Assembly: GCF_022810305.1 (NCBI RefSeq)
Contig: NZ_JALGQH010000004.1
Location: 186,001-250,000, forward strand
Direction of reading: 5' to 3'
DNA from: Rhodococcus sp. ARC_M6
GTDB lineage: Bacteria > Actinomycetota > Actinomycetes > Mycobacteriales > Mycobacteriaceae
DNA: 64,000 nucleotides
Made by a program: the position numbers and the translations under genes. Under the pieces are notes generated by a model that worked only from the letters and a program-made list of their open reading frames with translations, searched no databases and was not told the origin of the DNA. Below, in pieces: positions 18,853-27,764 of this stretch. The first letter of the stretch is position 1. The number at the start of each line of letters is the position of its first letter.

Positions 18853-19542
18853 GTGACGCAATCGGGAACTGCTGCATCGGGGACGCGCCAGCGGCGAAGC
18901 CAGGCCCGGATAAATCGCAACCGCATCATCGAGGCCGCAATTTCTGCTTTCGCCGCCGATCCGGACGCGAGCATGGACGACGTGGCGAAGGCAGCCGGCG
19001 TTGTACGACGCACTGTCTACGCTCATTTCGAGAGCCGAGAAGCGTTGATCAACGGCATCGTGGACGAGGCGTCGGCGGATCTGGTGACTGCACTACAGGG
19101 GGCCGGCGAACCGCCGGAGCGTCCGGATGTGGCGACTGCCGTTCTTGCTCTACTGGCGTGGCCGGTCGGCGATCGGTTTCGGGTGCTGCTGAACTTCGCG
19201 CGTAGAGAACTGGGGGAGCAGCGAATTTTCGAGCTCATGGAACCTGCGCGGGCTCTGAGCGTCGAGGTGATGGAGCGTGGCCAGCGCGACGGGACCTTCT
19301 CGACTTATCTGCCGGCCGAAACACTGGTCGCGATGACCGAGGCGATTACGATCACCTTGTTCGATCAGGCAAATAGTGGGGTGATCACGGACTCGGGTGA
19401 GTCCTTCGCGATTGCCTGTCTCGTACTTGCCGGGATCAGCCCGGACCGCAGCGTAGAGGTAGTTGTCGAAGCCGCGACATGGATTCGGGAATCGACGACA
19501 GGGAGCCGAGAATTGCCGACGCCGGTTCGCCCTGCGGATTAA
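18853..19542 (+). CDS. TetR-family repressor of the DHA2 efflux pump
   Basis: 229 residues from GTG. Helix-turn-helix ASMDDVAKAAGVVRRTVYAHFESREALI at about residues 38-65; variable C-terminal ligand domain. Divergent from the DHA2 transporter with twin palindromes in the gap, so autorepression and repression of the pump until a drug binds is the expected logic. Confidence 0.87.
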   Translation: MTQSGTAASGTRQRRSQARINRNRIIEAAISAFAADPDASMDDVAKAAGVVRRTVYAHFESREALINGIVDEASADLVTALQGAGEPPERPDVATAVLALLAWPVGDRFRVLLNFARRELGEQRIFELMEPARALSVEVMERGQRDGTFSTYLPAETLVAMTEAITITLFDQANSGVITDSGESFAIACLVLAGISPDRSVEVVVEAATWIRESTTGSRELPTPVRPAD

Positions 19543-19641
19543 CAAGTGGGCCGTGTCGGACTCCGGCGCTAGACTTCGAAGTATCGAGTCTCACGAGTCG
19601 AGTGGGCTCTTTCGGACCAGGAAGCAGGCCATATTCTCCAC

Positions 19642-20730
19642 GTGAGTGAACACAGTGAATTCGGCAGGAACCGTGCAACCACCATTACCGAGCGCGCTTT
19701 GCCTGCAGAGCGCACTGTCCGATCGAGCATTGACCTGGCGCCGGAGACCGTGCGCCAGATCCTGGGGTCGACAGACGAAAATCTGACCGCACTCGAGCAT
19801 GTGCTCGAGGCTGATATCCACGTCCGCGGCGGAATGATCACGCTGTCGGGTACACCAGCCGACGTCGCACTCGCCGAGCGTGTGTTCGGGGAATTGGCTT
19901 CACTCGCCGGACGTGGCCAACCCATTGCGCCCGACGCCGTTCGTCGAATCGTCGGAATGCTCACCCACCCTGTCGGTGAATCTCCGGCCGAGGTGCTTTC
20001 CCTCGATATCCTCTCGCGTCGTGGCAAGGTCATTCGGCCCAAGACGCTCAACCAGAAGCGGTACGTCGATGCCATCGACGAGAACACCATTGTTTTCGGA
20101 ATCGGACCCGCCGGCACCGGCAAGACGTACCTGGCGATGGCCAAGGCCGTGCAGGCGCTGCAGGCCAAACAGGTTTCGCGCATCATCTTGACGCGTCCGG
20201 CCGTCGAAGCGGGCGAGCGGTTGGGCTTCCTACCAGGCACACTGCACGAGAAAATCGACCCGTATCTGCGTCCCCTGCACGATGCGTTGCACGACATGAT
20301 GGATCTCGAAGCGATCCCCAAGTTGATGGCAGCCGGAGTCATCGAGGTTGCGCCGCTCGCATACATGCGCGGTCGCACTCTCAACGACGCATTCATCATC
20401 TTGGACGAGGCGCAGAACACTACGGCCGAGCAGATGAAGATGTTTCTCACACGCCTCGGATTCGGTTCCAAGATCGTCGTTACCGGAGACGTCACGCAGG
20501 TCGACTTGCCCGGGGGAGCACGCTCCGGTCTGCGGGCCGCTGCCGAAATCCTCACGGGCATCGAGGATATTCATTTCGCGAAGCTCGACAGCAGTGACGT
20601 CGTGCGTCACCGATTGGTCGGCGACATCGTCGACGCCTATGAGCGCCACGAGTCCGATCACGACAGAGAAGCGACGTTCAGTAATCGGGCGCAGCGCCGC
20701 GCTGCGCATGTTCATTCACCGCGACGGTAG
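19642..20730 (+). CDS. phoH: PhoH-family P-loop ATPase
   Basis: 362 residues from GTG. An N-terminal KH-like region (about 28-90) precedes the PhoH domain with Walker A GPAGTGKT at 155-162 and Walker B AFIILDEAQN. The family couples nucleotide hydrolysis to RNA metabolism and lies next to ybeY in most actinobacteria. Followed 48 bases on by ybeY and then the CBS protein and era, the conserved core order. The 99 bases upstream hold its presumed promoter; no motif was identified. Confidence 0.93.
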   Translation: MSEHSEFGRNRATTITERALPAERTVRSSIDLAPETVRQILGSTDENLTALEHVLEADIHVRGGMITLSGTPADVALAERVFGELASLAGRGQPIAPDAVRRIVGMLTHPVGESPAEVLSLDILSRRGKVIRPKTLNQKRYVDAIDENTIVFGIGPAGTGKTYLAMAKAVQALQAKQVSRIILTRPAVEAGERLGFLPGTLHEKIDPYLRPLHDALHDMMDLEAIPKLMAAGVIEVAPLAYMRGRTLNDAFIILDEAQNTTAEQMKMFLTRLGFGSKIVVTGDVTQVDLPGGARSGLRAAAEILTGIEDIHFAKLDSSDVVRHRLVGDIVDAYERHESDHDREATFSNRAQRRAAHVHSPRR

Positions 20731-20778
20731 GCTGAGCGACGCACCAACCCCTACTTTTCCCAGGAAAGAGCGTCGCAC

Positions 20779-21321
20779 ATGAGCATCGAGGTCTCGAACG
20801 AATCGGGCATGGACATCTCCGAACCGGAGTTGATCAGCGTTGCCCGTTTCGTGATCGCTCGGATGGATGTCCATCCAGCGGCCGAGCTGTCGATGGTTCT
20901 CGTCGACTCCGCGACGATGGCGGATCTGCACGTCCGGTGGATGGATCTGCCGGGCCCGACAGATGTCATGTCCTTCCCGATGGACGAACTCGAGCCCGGT
21001 GGACGTCCGGACTCTCCGGATCCCGGACCGTCCATGCTCGGCGATATCGTCCTGTGCCCGTCCTTCGCGGCCGATCAGGCAGACAAGGCCGGGCATTCAC
21101 TGGCCCACGAACTTGCGCTGTTGACCGTCCATGGCGTGCTGCACCTTCTCGGCTACGACCACGCCGAGCCGGAAGAAGAGAAGGAGATGTTCGGACTACA
21201 GAACAGTCTCCTCGAAGAATGGTACGAAGACCTGCGTCGTATCGACCGCGAGGCTGCGATGGCCGAACGAGATCAGAAGTTGCTCGGCAAGACCGGGTTC
21301 GTCGACGGCGCGGACCTATAA
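20779..21321 (+). CDS. ybeY: Endoribonuclease YbeY (16S rRNA maturation)
   Basis: 180 residues. The zinc-binding signature [11 protein letters not shown] is intact near residue 120, with [14 protein letters not shown] upstream. YbeY acts in 16S rRNA 3'-end processing and 70S quality control. ATG start, with an AGGAAAG site twelve bases upstream. Between phoH and the CorC-like gene. Confidence 0.95.
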   Translation: MSIEVSNESGMDISEPELISVARFVIARMDVHPAAELSMVLVDSATMADLHVRWMDLPGPTDVMSFPMDELEPGGRPDSPDPGPSMLGDIVLCPSFAADQADKAGHSLAHELALLTVHGVLHLLGYDHAEPEEEKEMFGLQNSLLEEWYEDLRRIDREAAMAERDQKLLGKTGFVDGADL

Positions 21322-21345
21322 TCATATTCTCGCGGGGGTTGTGTA

Positions 21346-22650
21346 GTGAGTAGCGCCATCGCGCTCTTTGTCCTGGCGGTTGCTCTGGTCCCCGTCGGCG
21401 GAATATTTGCCGCCGTGGATTCCGCTCTCAACACCATTTCGTCGGCGCGTATCGACGAGATGGCCAAGGAAGAGCGAGCCGGCGCCGCTCGCGTGCAACG
21501 GATCCTCACCGATCGTCCGCGGTACGTGAATCTGATGGTGCTGCTTCGCATTCTGTGCGAGATCACCGCGACGGTCGTGTTGGTGGGTGGGCTCATCGAT
21601 GTGATGTCGATGGGGTGGGCACTGACAACAACGGCCGTCGTCATGGTTTTGGTCTCGTACGTGGTGATCGGTGTCGGACCGAGGACTCTCGGTCGTCAGC
21701 ACGCGTACTCCATCGCTCTGGCAGCGTCGTTGCCGCTCTTGTGGATCGGTGTTCTGCTCGGTCCGGTCAGCCGAATCCTGATCCTGGTGGGTAACGCTCT
21801 GACGCCGGGTAAGGGATTTCGGAACGGGCCGTTCGCGTCCGAAATCGAACTGCGCGAACTGGTGGACATGGCGCAGGCCCGCGGCGTCGTGGATGACGAA
21901 GAGCGTCGGATGATCCAGTCGGTCTTCGATCTCGGTGACACCTCGGCCCGCGAAGTGATGGTGCCTCGCACCGACATGGTCTGGATCGAAAGCGACAAGA
22001 GTGCCGGGCAGGCAACGTCATTGGCCGTGCGCAGCGGACATTCGCGGTTGCCCGTCATCGGTGAAAATGTCGACGACGTTCTCGGCGTCGTCTACCTCAA
22101 GGATTTGGTGAAGCAGACGTATCACCTGCCCGACGGTGGGCGAAGCGTCAACGTCTGCGAAGTCATGCGTCCGGCGGTATTTGTGCCGGACTCGAAACCA
22201 CTCGACAGCCTGCTCGCTGAGATGCAGCGCGATCGCAACCACATGGCGATTCTCGTCGACGAGTACGGCGGAATCGCGGGACTCGCCACCATCGAGGACG
22301 TCATCGAAGAAATTGTCGGTGAAATCGCCGACGAGTACGACGAGGACGAGACACCGCCCGTCGAGGATCTCGGCGACGGAATGTTCCGGGTTTCGGCGAG
22401 GCTCCCCATCGAGGATCTCGGCGAACTGTTCGATCTGGAACTCGAGAACGACGAGGTCGAAACCGTCGGCGGGCTGATCGGTTACGTGTTGGGCCGGGTG
22501 CCGCTGCCCGGGTCCGAGGTGGAGTACGACGGCTTGATATTGCGCGGCGAAGGAACCAACACCGGTCGTGGACGGGTACGTATCAGCACGGTTTTTGTGC
22601 AGCGTGCACCTCGCTCGGAAAACGAAGAAAAAGAAGACAACGATGACTGA
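21346..22650 (+). CDS. CNNM/CorC-HlyC family membrane protein with CBS pair
   Basis: 434 residues from a GTG. An N-terminal DUF21 membrane domain (about 1-190) is followed by a CBS pair ([41 protein letters not shown]) and a C-terminal CorC/HlyC transporter-associated domain. The family is linked to magnesium or cobalt efflux. The old hemolysin label is not supported by function. Position between ybeY and era is conserved in actinobacteria. Confidence 0.9.
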   Translation: MSSAIALFVLAVALVPVGGIFAAVDSALNTISSARIDEMAKEERAGAARVQRILTDRPRYVNLMVLLRILCEITATVVLVGGLIDVMSMGWALTTTAVVMVLVSYVVIGVGPRTLGRQHAYSIALAASLPLLWIGVLLGPVSRILILVGNALTPGKGFRNGPFASEIELRELVDMAQARGVVDDEERRMIQSVFDLGDTSAREVMVPRTDMVWIESDKSAGQATSLAVRSGHSRLPVIGENVDDVLGVVYLKDLVKQTYHLPDGGRSVNVCEVMRPAVFVPDSKPLDSLLAEMQRDRNHMAILVDEYGGIAGLATIEDVIEEIVGEIADEYDEDETPPVEDLGDGMFRVSARLPIEDLGELFDLELENDEVETVGGLIGYVLGRVPLPGSEVEYDGLILRGEGTNTGRGRVRISTVFVQRAPRSENEEKEDNDD

Positions 22651-22680
22651 GCGAGAAGTTCAACGAGGAGTGGTACGAGT

Positions 22681-23598
22681 ATGAGTAAAAAGGAATTCCG
22701 GTCCGGGTTCGTATGTTTCGTGGGCCGTCCCAACACGGGTAAGTCCACGCTGACCAATGCGTTGGTCGGTGCCAAGGTGGCCATCACTTCGTCACGGCCG
22801 CAGACGACACGCCACACCATCCGTGGAATCGTGCACCGCGAGCATGCCCAGCTGATCCTTGTGGACACGCCGGGCCTGCACAAGCCGCGAACTCTGCTCG
22901 GTCAGCGACTCAACGACCTGGTGCGCGATACGTACTCCGAGGTCGACGTCATCTGCCTGTGCATCCCGGCCGACGAGACCATCGGTCCCGGCGACCGTTG
23001 GATCCTGCAGCAGATCCGTCAGATGGCACCCAAGACCAAGCTGGTCGGCCTCGTCACCAAGATCGACAAGGTCAGCCGCGACGACGTCGGCAAGCAGCTG
23101 CTGGCATTGTCCACGCTGCTCGGTCCCGAATCCGAGGTTGTGCCGGTCTCGGCACAGTCCGGCGAGCAGGTCGAGATACTCGTTGACGTGCTGGCAAGCC
23201 TGATGGACGAGGGCCCGGCCTTCTACCCGGACGGCGAACTGACCGACGAGCCCGAAGAAGTCCTCATGGCAGAACTCATCCGTGAGGCTGCACTAGAGGG
23301 CCTCGGCGAAGAATTGCCGCACTCGCTCGCTGTTGTGATCGAAGAAGTGATTCCGCGTGAAGGCCGCACCGAGAAGCAGGGCGAACTGCTCGACGTCCAC
23401 GCTCTGCTGTACGTCGAGCGGCCCAGCCAGAAGGGCATCGTCATCGGTAAGGGCGGCGCCCGACTGCGTGAGGTCGGAACCAGCGCTCGCCTGCAGATCG
23501 AGAAGCTGTTCGGTGTGCGGATCTTCCTCGAGCTGCACGTGAAGGTTGCCAAGGACTGGCAGCGCGATCCCAAGCAGCTGGGCAAGCTGGGCTTCTAG
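22681..23598 (+). CDS. era: GTPase Era
   Basis: 305 residues. G1 GRPNTGKST, a G3 DTPG, G4 TKID, and a C-terminal KH domain with GKGGARLREVG and LFLELHVKV-like strand. Era binds the 3' end of 16S rRNA and monitors 30S assembly. ATG start after AGGAGTGG. In Mycobacterium an amidase (amiA2) lies just beyond era; here an amidase/TetR unit also follows. Confidence 0.96.
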   Translation: MSKKEFRSGFVCFVGRPNTGKSTLTNALVGAKVAITSSRPQTTRHTIRGIVHREHAQLILVDTPGLHKPRTLLGQRLNDLVRDTYSEVDVICLCIPADETIGPGDRWILQQIRQMAPKTKLVGLVTKIDKVSRDDVGKQLLALSTLLGPESEVVPVSAQSGEQVEILVDVLASLMDEGPAFYPDGELTDEPEEVLMAELIREAALEGLGEELPHSLAVVIEEVIPREGRTEKQGELLDVHALLYVERPSQKGIVIGKGGARLREVGTSARLQIEKLFGVRIFLELHVKVAKDWQRDPKQLGKLGF

Positions 23599-23615
23599 GG
23601 GCTACGCCCCGGTGC

Positions 23616-23647
23616 GCCTTTCTGGTAGGGCGAACTACCAAAAAGGC
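23616..23647. terminator. Bidirectional hairpin terminator between era and tetR
   Basis: GCCTTTCTGGTAG and CTACCAAAAAGGC form a 13-base stem with one mismatch around GGCGAA. A-rich and T-rich arm ends give a U-tract-like stretch in both directions. It lies directly against the tetR stop at 23648 and 18 bases after era. A second small stem, GGGG-CTACG-CCCC, precedes it at about 23598. Confidence 0.8.
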
Positions 23648-24211
23648 TCACGGGTGCGAAGCACCTCTCAGGATCAACAGGATCGACGACGTGATGTCCT
23701 GGTCGTCGATACCTGTTGCCAGCTGTCTCAATTGGATGCCGGCAATCAACGCGACCATGGCGGAAGCGACAGGCTGCGGATTGGGTACCCCGAGTGCGGT
23801 CAGGATCGTGACCGCCAGATTGTCGTACGCGGCAAAGCATTCCATCGCCACCTGGTGTAGTTCGTGATCACGTCCGGCGGCGATATACATCTCGAACGGC
23901 GCTATCCGCTCGGCGGAGAACGAAAGATCGCGCGCGACACTCTCGGTCATGGCGGCAGCGTCTTCGATGCTCAATCCGGCGAACCGGTATTTCTCGGCCA
24001 GTGCGAGCAATCGTGTGGTTTCGTCGGTCACGAACCGGAACAGGGTGGCGCGCAGCATGTCCGACTGGGCCGGGAAATGGTACGTGATCGATCCCAGTGA
24101 TACCCCGGCCTGGGCGGCGATACGCCTGTTGCTGACGCCGGCAATTCCGTCGGTGATGACGATGTGGAGAACGGCATCGAGAATTCGGGTGCGAACATCG
24201 AGTGTGCTCAT
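23648..24211 (-). CDS. TetR-family regulator linked to amidase
   Basis: 187 residues from the ATG at 24211 (MSTLDVRTRILDAVLHIV). Helix-turn-helix VSNRRIAAQAGVSLGSITYHFPAQSDML. It starts five bases after the amidase stop, so the two are co-transcribed. The 22-base palindrome upstream of the amidase is the probable autoregulatory operator. Confidence 0.87.
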   Translation of the reverse strand: MSTLDVRTRILDAVLHIVITDGIAGVSNRRIAAQAGVSLGSITYHFPAQSDMLRATLFRFVTDETTRLLALAEKYRFAGLSIEDAAAMTESVARDLSFSAERIAPFEMYIAAGRDHELHQVAMECFAAYDNLAVTILTALGVPNPQPVASAMVALIAGIQLRQLATGIDDQDITSSILLILRGASHP

Positions 24212-24216
24212 GTGGT

Positions 24217-25641
24217 TCACCACCACGGTTCGGGACGAACCTGATCCCAGCGCAGCACCGACTCCAATTGCGCTGCGAGGGAGACCAACAGCGGTTCGGT
24301 GTTCTCGTTGCCCATCAACTGAGCGCCGATCGGCAGGCCGGCCTTGCTGAACCCGGCGGGAACACTGATCGACGGCCAGCCGAGAACATTCCACGGCCAG
24401 GCGTAGGGGCAGGCTCCTGTCATCACCTTGTCGGTTTCCCAGGCACCGATGTTGTCGATAGCGGTTGCCTTGATCGGCGGCGTTGCTGTGGTGGGCGCCA
24501 GGATTACGTCGTACTTCTCGAATATGGCTCCGATGCGTCGTCGCATCCGAGGTTCGGCTGCGCGTGCGGCACGAAGCGGTGCGCCGCGAAGTAGCTTGCC
24601 GTTCTGCGCATTTCCGAGAGTTCGGGGATCTGCCAGCGACGGATCCGGGAGGCGCTGGAGCCAGTCGTACACGCCGGCGAGTGAGCGTGGGAGAAAGTTC
24701 AAGCCGAATACCAGTCCGTACGCGGGATCGTCCACGACGACGCGGTGTCCGAGGCTGCGCAGAGTGTCGGCCAAGGAGTACACTGCTCGGCGGACCTCAG
24801 GGTCGAGGGCGACCGGAGTGGCGGTGAACGGATTGCGCAGGGACAGTGCGATGTTCAGCTTGCCCGGGTCGCGTCCGACAGCATCGCTGACGGTCACGGG
24901 TGTCGGTCTGTGCAGATCGCCCTCGTGATTTCCGGCTGCAACGTCGAGGAGCAGTGCCGCGTCGGCGACGGTTCGGGCGAGTGGTCCGTTGACGGTCAGT
25001 CCGTAGAACGCTTCGGCGTCGGGCCAGGTGGAAATTCGGCCTCGTTGCGGTTTGATGCCCACCAGATGGGTCCAGGCAGCCGGGATGCGGATCGACCCGG
25101 CACCGTCGGAACCGATTCCGGCACTGACCAATCCGGCGGCAACGGCGGCTGCGGTGCCACCGGACGAGCCACCGGGAGTATGGTGCTGCGACCACGGATT
25201 GCGGGTGTATCCGAAGGCGTTGCCACTGGTCACCGGCCACTGGCCCAGTTCGGGGCTGTTGGTCTTGCCGACGATCACGGCGCCGGCGGCGCGGAGGCGT
25301 CGAACCATCTCGGAATCTTCTGTCTTGACGGGGAATTCGCCGGGGCAACCGAAGGCGGTGGGCTCGCCGACAATGTCGACGTCGTCCTTGACTGCGATGG
25401 GCACACCGAGCAGAGGGAGACGCTCGCCCAGCGCGAGACGACGATCGGCGTCGGCAGCTTCTTTGAGGGCCTTTTCCCGACGCACGATCTTGAATGCGTT
25501 CAAGGTGGACTGCGACGCGTCGATGCGGTCGAGGGTCGAGGTTGTAGCGGCGACGGACGTGGTCGCGCCGGACGCCAGACTTGCCACCTGATCGACCAGA
25601 GATGGGGCATAGCTCGGTTCGGTGTGCGGTCCTGACGTCAT
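24217..25641 (-). CDS. Amidase (amidase-signature family, AmiA2-like)
   Basis: 474 residues. The Ser-cisSer-Lys triad is visible: VPIAVKDDVDIVG (catalytic Lys), TPGGSSGGTAAAVAAG (cis-Ser), and GSDGAGSIRIPA (nucleophile region). It hydrolyses carboxamides. ATG start at 25641 after AAAGGGA. The same family follows era in Mycobacterium (amiA2), suggesting an old neighbour rather than a new insertion; the orthology is inferred. Confidence 0.87.
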   Translation of the reverse strand: MTSGPHTEPSYAPSLVDQVASLASGATTSVAATTSTLDRIDASQSTLNAFKIVRREKALKEAADADRRLALGERLPLLGVPIAVKDDVDIVGEPTAFGCPGEFPVKTEDSEMVRRLRAAGAVIVGKTNSPELGQWPVTSGNAFGYTRNPWSQHHTPGGSSGGTAAAVAAGLVSAGIGSDGAGSIRIPAAWTHLVGIKPQRGRISTWPDAEAFYGLTVNGPLARTVADAALLLDVAAGNHEGDLHRPTPVTVSDAVGRDPGKLNIALSLRNPFTATPVALDPEVRRAVYSLADTLRSLGHRVVVDDPAYGLVFGLNFLPRSLAGVYDWLQRLPDPSLADPRTLGNAQNGKLLRGAPLRAARAAEPRMRRRIGAIFEKYDVILAPTTATPPIKATAIDNIGAWETDKVMTGACPYAWPWNVLGWPSISVPAGFSKAGLPIGAQLMGNENTEPLLVSLAAQLESVLRWDQVRPEPWW

Positions 25642-25659
25642 CGCATTCCCTTTCGGTGG

Positions 25660-25681
25660 ACTGTTCGTTCGAACGAACAGT
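25660..25681. promoter_or_regulatory. Perfect 22-base palindromic operator upstream of amidase-tetR
   Basis: The half-site ACTGTTCGTTC (25660-25670) is followed immediately by its exact reverse complement (25671-25681). It lies 19 bases before the amidase start. TetR proteins that bind such GTTCG-rich palindromes are common in actinobacteria. It also faces the kdp promoter region, 210 bases from the first kdp micro-ORF. Confidence 0.8.
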
Positions 25682-25891
25682 AACGAATTTCAGTATTGAC
25701 GAGGTGCCTTTGCGCGTCAAGATCTCATCAAGACGCCTTGTCGCCGCGTAAACGGATTGTCAGAGAGCGTCAATGCCAGGTTTTCGAGGTCAAAGCTGGA
25801 GGAGCGCCCGCGGTCTACTAGGTCTTCTAGGACCGTGCGTCATGGCTGCGATGTACTGCAGCACGGATTTCGATGTCGAAGAGGGAAGCTC

Positions 25892-25984
25892 ATGGCCGAT
25901 CTGGCCTACGTTGCTCTGATTCTCGGTGGTTTTCTCGTGTGTGCGCTGGTTCTGCGCGCCCTGCAGTCGAGTGCTCCCAAATGA
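25892..25984 (+). CDS. 30-residue membrane micro-protein upstream of kdpF
   Basis: Sequence starts MADLAYVALILGGFLVC and is a single membrane helix with a short basic tail. A GAGGGAAG site lies six bases upstream. Its stop overlaps the kdpF start (ATGA). Similar unnamed micro-ORFs precede kdpF in actinobacteria. A second KdpF-like or accessory small subunit of the Kdp pump is possible, but no function is established. Confidence 0.65.
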   Translation: MADLAYVALILGGFLVCALVLRALQSSAPK

Positions 25985-26079
25985 CCGTCGCCGGCGTTGT
26001 CAGCGCGCTGCTGATTGCCGTAGCCGCGGCACTGGTCATCTATCTACTTGTTGCACTCATAGATCCTGAGAGGTTCTGA
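25981..26079 (+). CDS. kdpF: Potassium-transporting ATPase KdpF subunit
   Basis: 32 residues, one membrane helix, ending in the typical YLLVALIDPERF. It stabilises the KdpFABC complex in the membrane. The stop TGA shares its A with the kdpA ATG, and the start overlaps the preceding micro-ORF, so all three are translationally coupled. Confidence 0.88.
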   Translation: MTVAGVVSALLIAVAAALVIYLLVALIDPERF

Positions 26080-27764
26080 TGTCGCCCGCTCTTGCAGCCG
26101 GCCTGCAGATTGCTTTTGTGCTTGTAGTCCTGGCGGCCGCCTACGTCCCCGTCGGCGACTACATGGCACGCGTCTACACCTCGACTCGCGACCTGCGGGT
26201 GGAGAGCGTGATCTACCGCTTCGGTCGGATCGACTCGCGCGCCGAGCAGACGTGGTACGGATACGCCGCCAGTGTGTTGGGATTCTCGCTGGCAAGCGCG
26301 TTGTTCCTCTACTTCCTGCAGCGAATTCAGGGTGTGCTGCCCCTGAATGACGGCTTGTCCGGGGTCAGCCCGGCCGTAGCCTTCAATACCGCGATTTCCT
26401 TTGTGGCCAATACCAACTGGCAGTCGTACACACCCGAAACGACGATGAGCAACTTTGTCCAGCCCGTCGGTTTGGCTGTGCAGAACTTTGTCTCGGCAGC
26501 TGTTGGTATGGCTGTGGCAATTGCACTGGTGCGTGGCTTTATTCGGGTATCCCGGGGAGGTGAGATCGGAAATTTCTGGGTTGACCTCACCCGTGGGTGC
26601 TTGCGCATCCTGTTGCCATTCGCCTTCGTGATTGCGTTGATCCTGTTGAGCCAGGGTGTTATCCAGTCCTTCCACAGTGGATTTGCATCCACCGGGCTCG
26701 ACGGCAACTCCGTCACCAATGCTCTGGCGCCGGTTGCGTCGCAGGAAGCGATCAAGGAACTCGGCACCAACGGTGGCGGAATCCTTGCCGCCAACTCGGC
26801 GCATCCCTTCGAGAACCCCACGCCGCTGAGCAATATCGTCGAGATCCTGGCGATCCTGCTGATTCCCGTCTGCCTGACAAGGACTTTCGGAACGATGGTC
26901 GCTGACCGTCGTCAAGGGCTGACCTTGCTCGCAGTGATGGGAATTCTGTGGAGCGGACTGCTCGCAGTCACGCTGGCCGCAGAGTCGGGCGCTCGTGGCG
27001 TTGCCGCCACCGCGGCCGGATCGATGATGGAAGGCAAGGAAGTTCGCTTCGGCATTCCGGGGTCTGCGCTGTTTGCCGTCGCGACCACCGGAACATCCAC
27101 CGGCGCAGTCAATTCAGCACACGACAGCATGTCGCCTCTCGGCGGCGGCGCGGTACTGCTGAACATGCTGCTCGGTGAGATTGCTCCCGGTGGCGTCGGA
27201 ACCGGCCTTTACGGCATCCTGGTGATGGCACTGATCGCAGTGTTTGTCGGTGGACTCCTGGTCGGCCGCACCCCCGAGTACCTCGGCAAGAAACTCGGCC
27301 GACGCGAAATTACCTTGGCAGCTTTGTCGATACTGGTCATGCCGGCACTGGTCCTCATCGGCACCGGCATCACGGTGATCCTCGGATCGACGCTGGGATA
27401 TCAAGGCAACGGGGGAGACCCGGGGACTCCGGGATCGATCCACGGATTCAGTGAAGTGCTCTATGCCTTTGCGTCGGCGTCGAACAACAACGGCAGTGCG
27501 TTCGGTGGCCTCACTGTCACGAGTGACTGGTTCCAGTCCGCTCTCGGTATTTGCATGCTGCTGGGCCGATTCCTGCCCATCATCTTCGTGCTTGCTCTGG
27601 CCGGAGCGTTGGCCTCGCAGAAGAAGGTGGCCGCGACGGCCGGCACCCTGCCCACCTCGGGACCGATGTTCACCGGACTTCTCACCGGCACCGTCGTTCT
27701 TGTTGCCGCACTGACGTTCTTCCCTGCCCTCGCACTGGGCCCAATCGCGGAGGCTCTCCAATGA
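26079..27764 (+). CDS. kdpA: Potassium-transporting ATPase subunit KdpA
   Basis: 561 residues, about ten membrane spans. The four selectivity-filter loops are present: [44 protein letters not shown] and [13 protein letters not shown]. It forms the K+ channel-like path of the KdpFABC pump, inducible by K+ limitation. The stop overlaps the kdpB ATG. Confidence 0.97.
   Translation: MSPALAAGLQIAFVLVVLAAAYVPVGDYMARVYTSTRDLRVESVIYRFGRIDSRAEQTWYGYAASVLGFSLASALFLYFLQRIQGVLPLNDGLSGVSPAVAFNTAISFVANTNWQSYTPETTMSNFVQPVGLAVQNFVSAAVGMAVAIALVRGFIRVSRGGEIGNFWVDLTRGCLRILLPFAFVIALILLSQGVIQSFHSGFASTGLDGNSVTNALAPVASQEAIKELGTNGGGILAANSAHPFENPTPLSNIVEILAILLIPVCLTRTFGTMVADRRQGLTLLAVMGILWSGLLAVTLAAESGARGVAATAAGSMMEGKEVRFGIPGSALFAVATTGTSTGAVNSAHDSMSPLGGGAVLLNMLLGEIAPGGVGTGLYGILVMALIAVFVGGLLVGRTPEYLGKKLGRREITLAALSILVMPALVLIGTGITVILGSTLGYQGNGGDPGTPGSIHGFSEVLYAFASASNNNGSAFGGLTVTSDWFQSALGICMLLGRFLPIIFVLALAGALASQKKVAATAGTLPTSGPMFTGLLTGTVVLVAALTFFPALALGPIAEALQ

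Noticed and set aside
2205..19641. Genomic island with mobile-element ends
   Set aside because: No integrase, transposase, tRNA or terminal repeat was seen at either edge, so only an interrupted junction is claimed.
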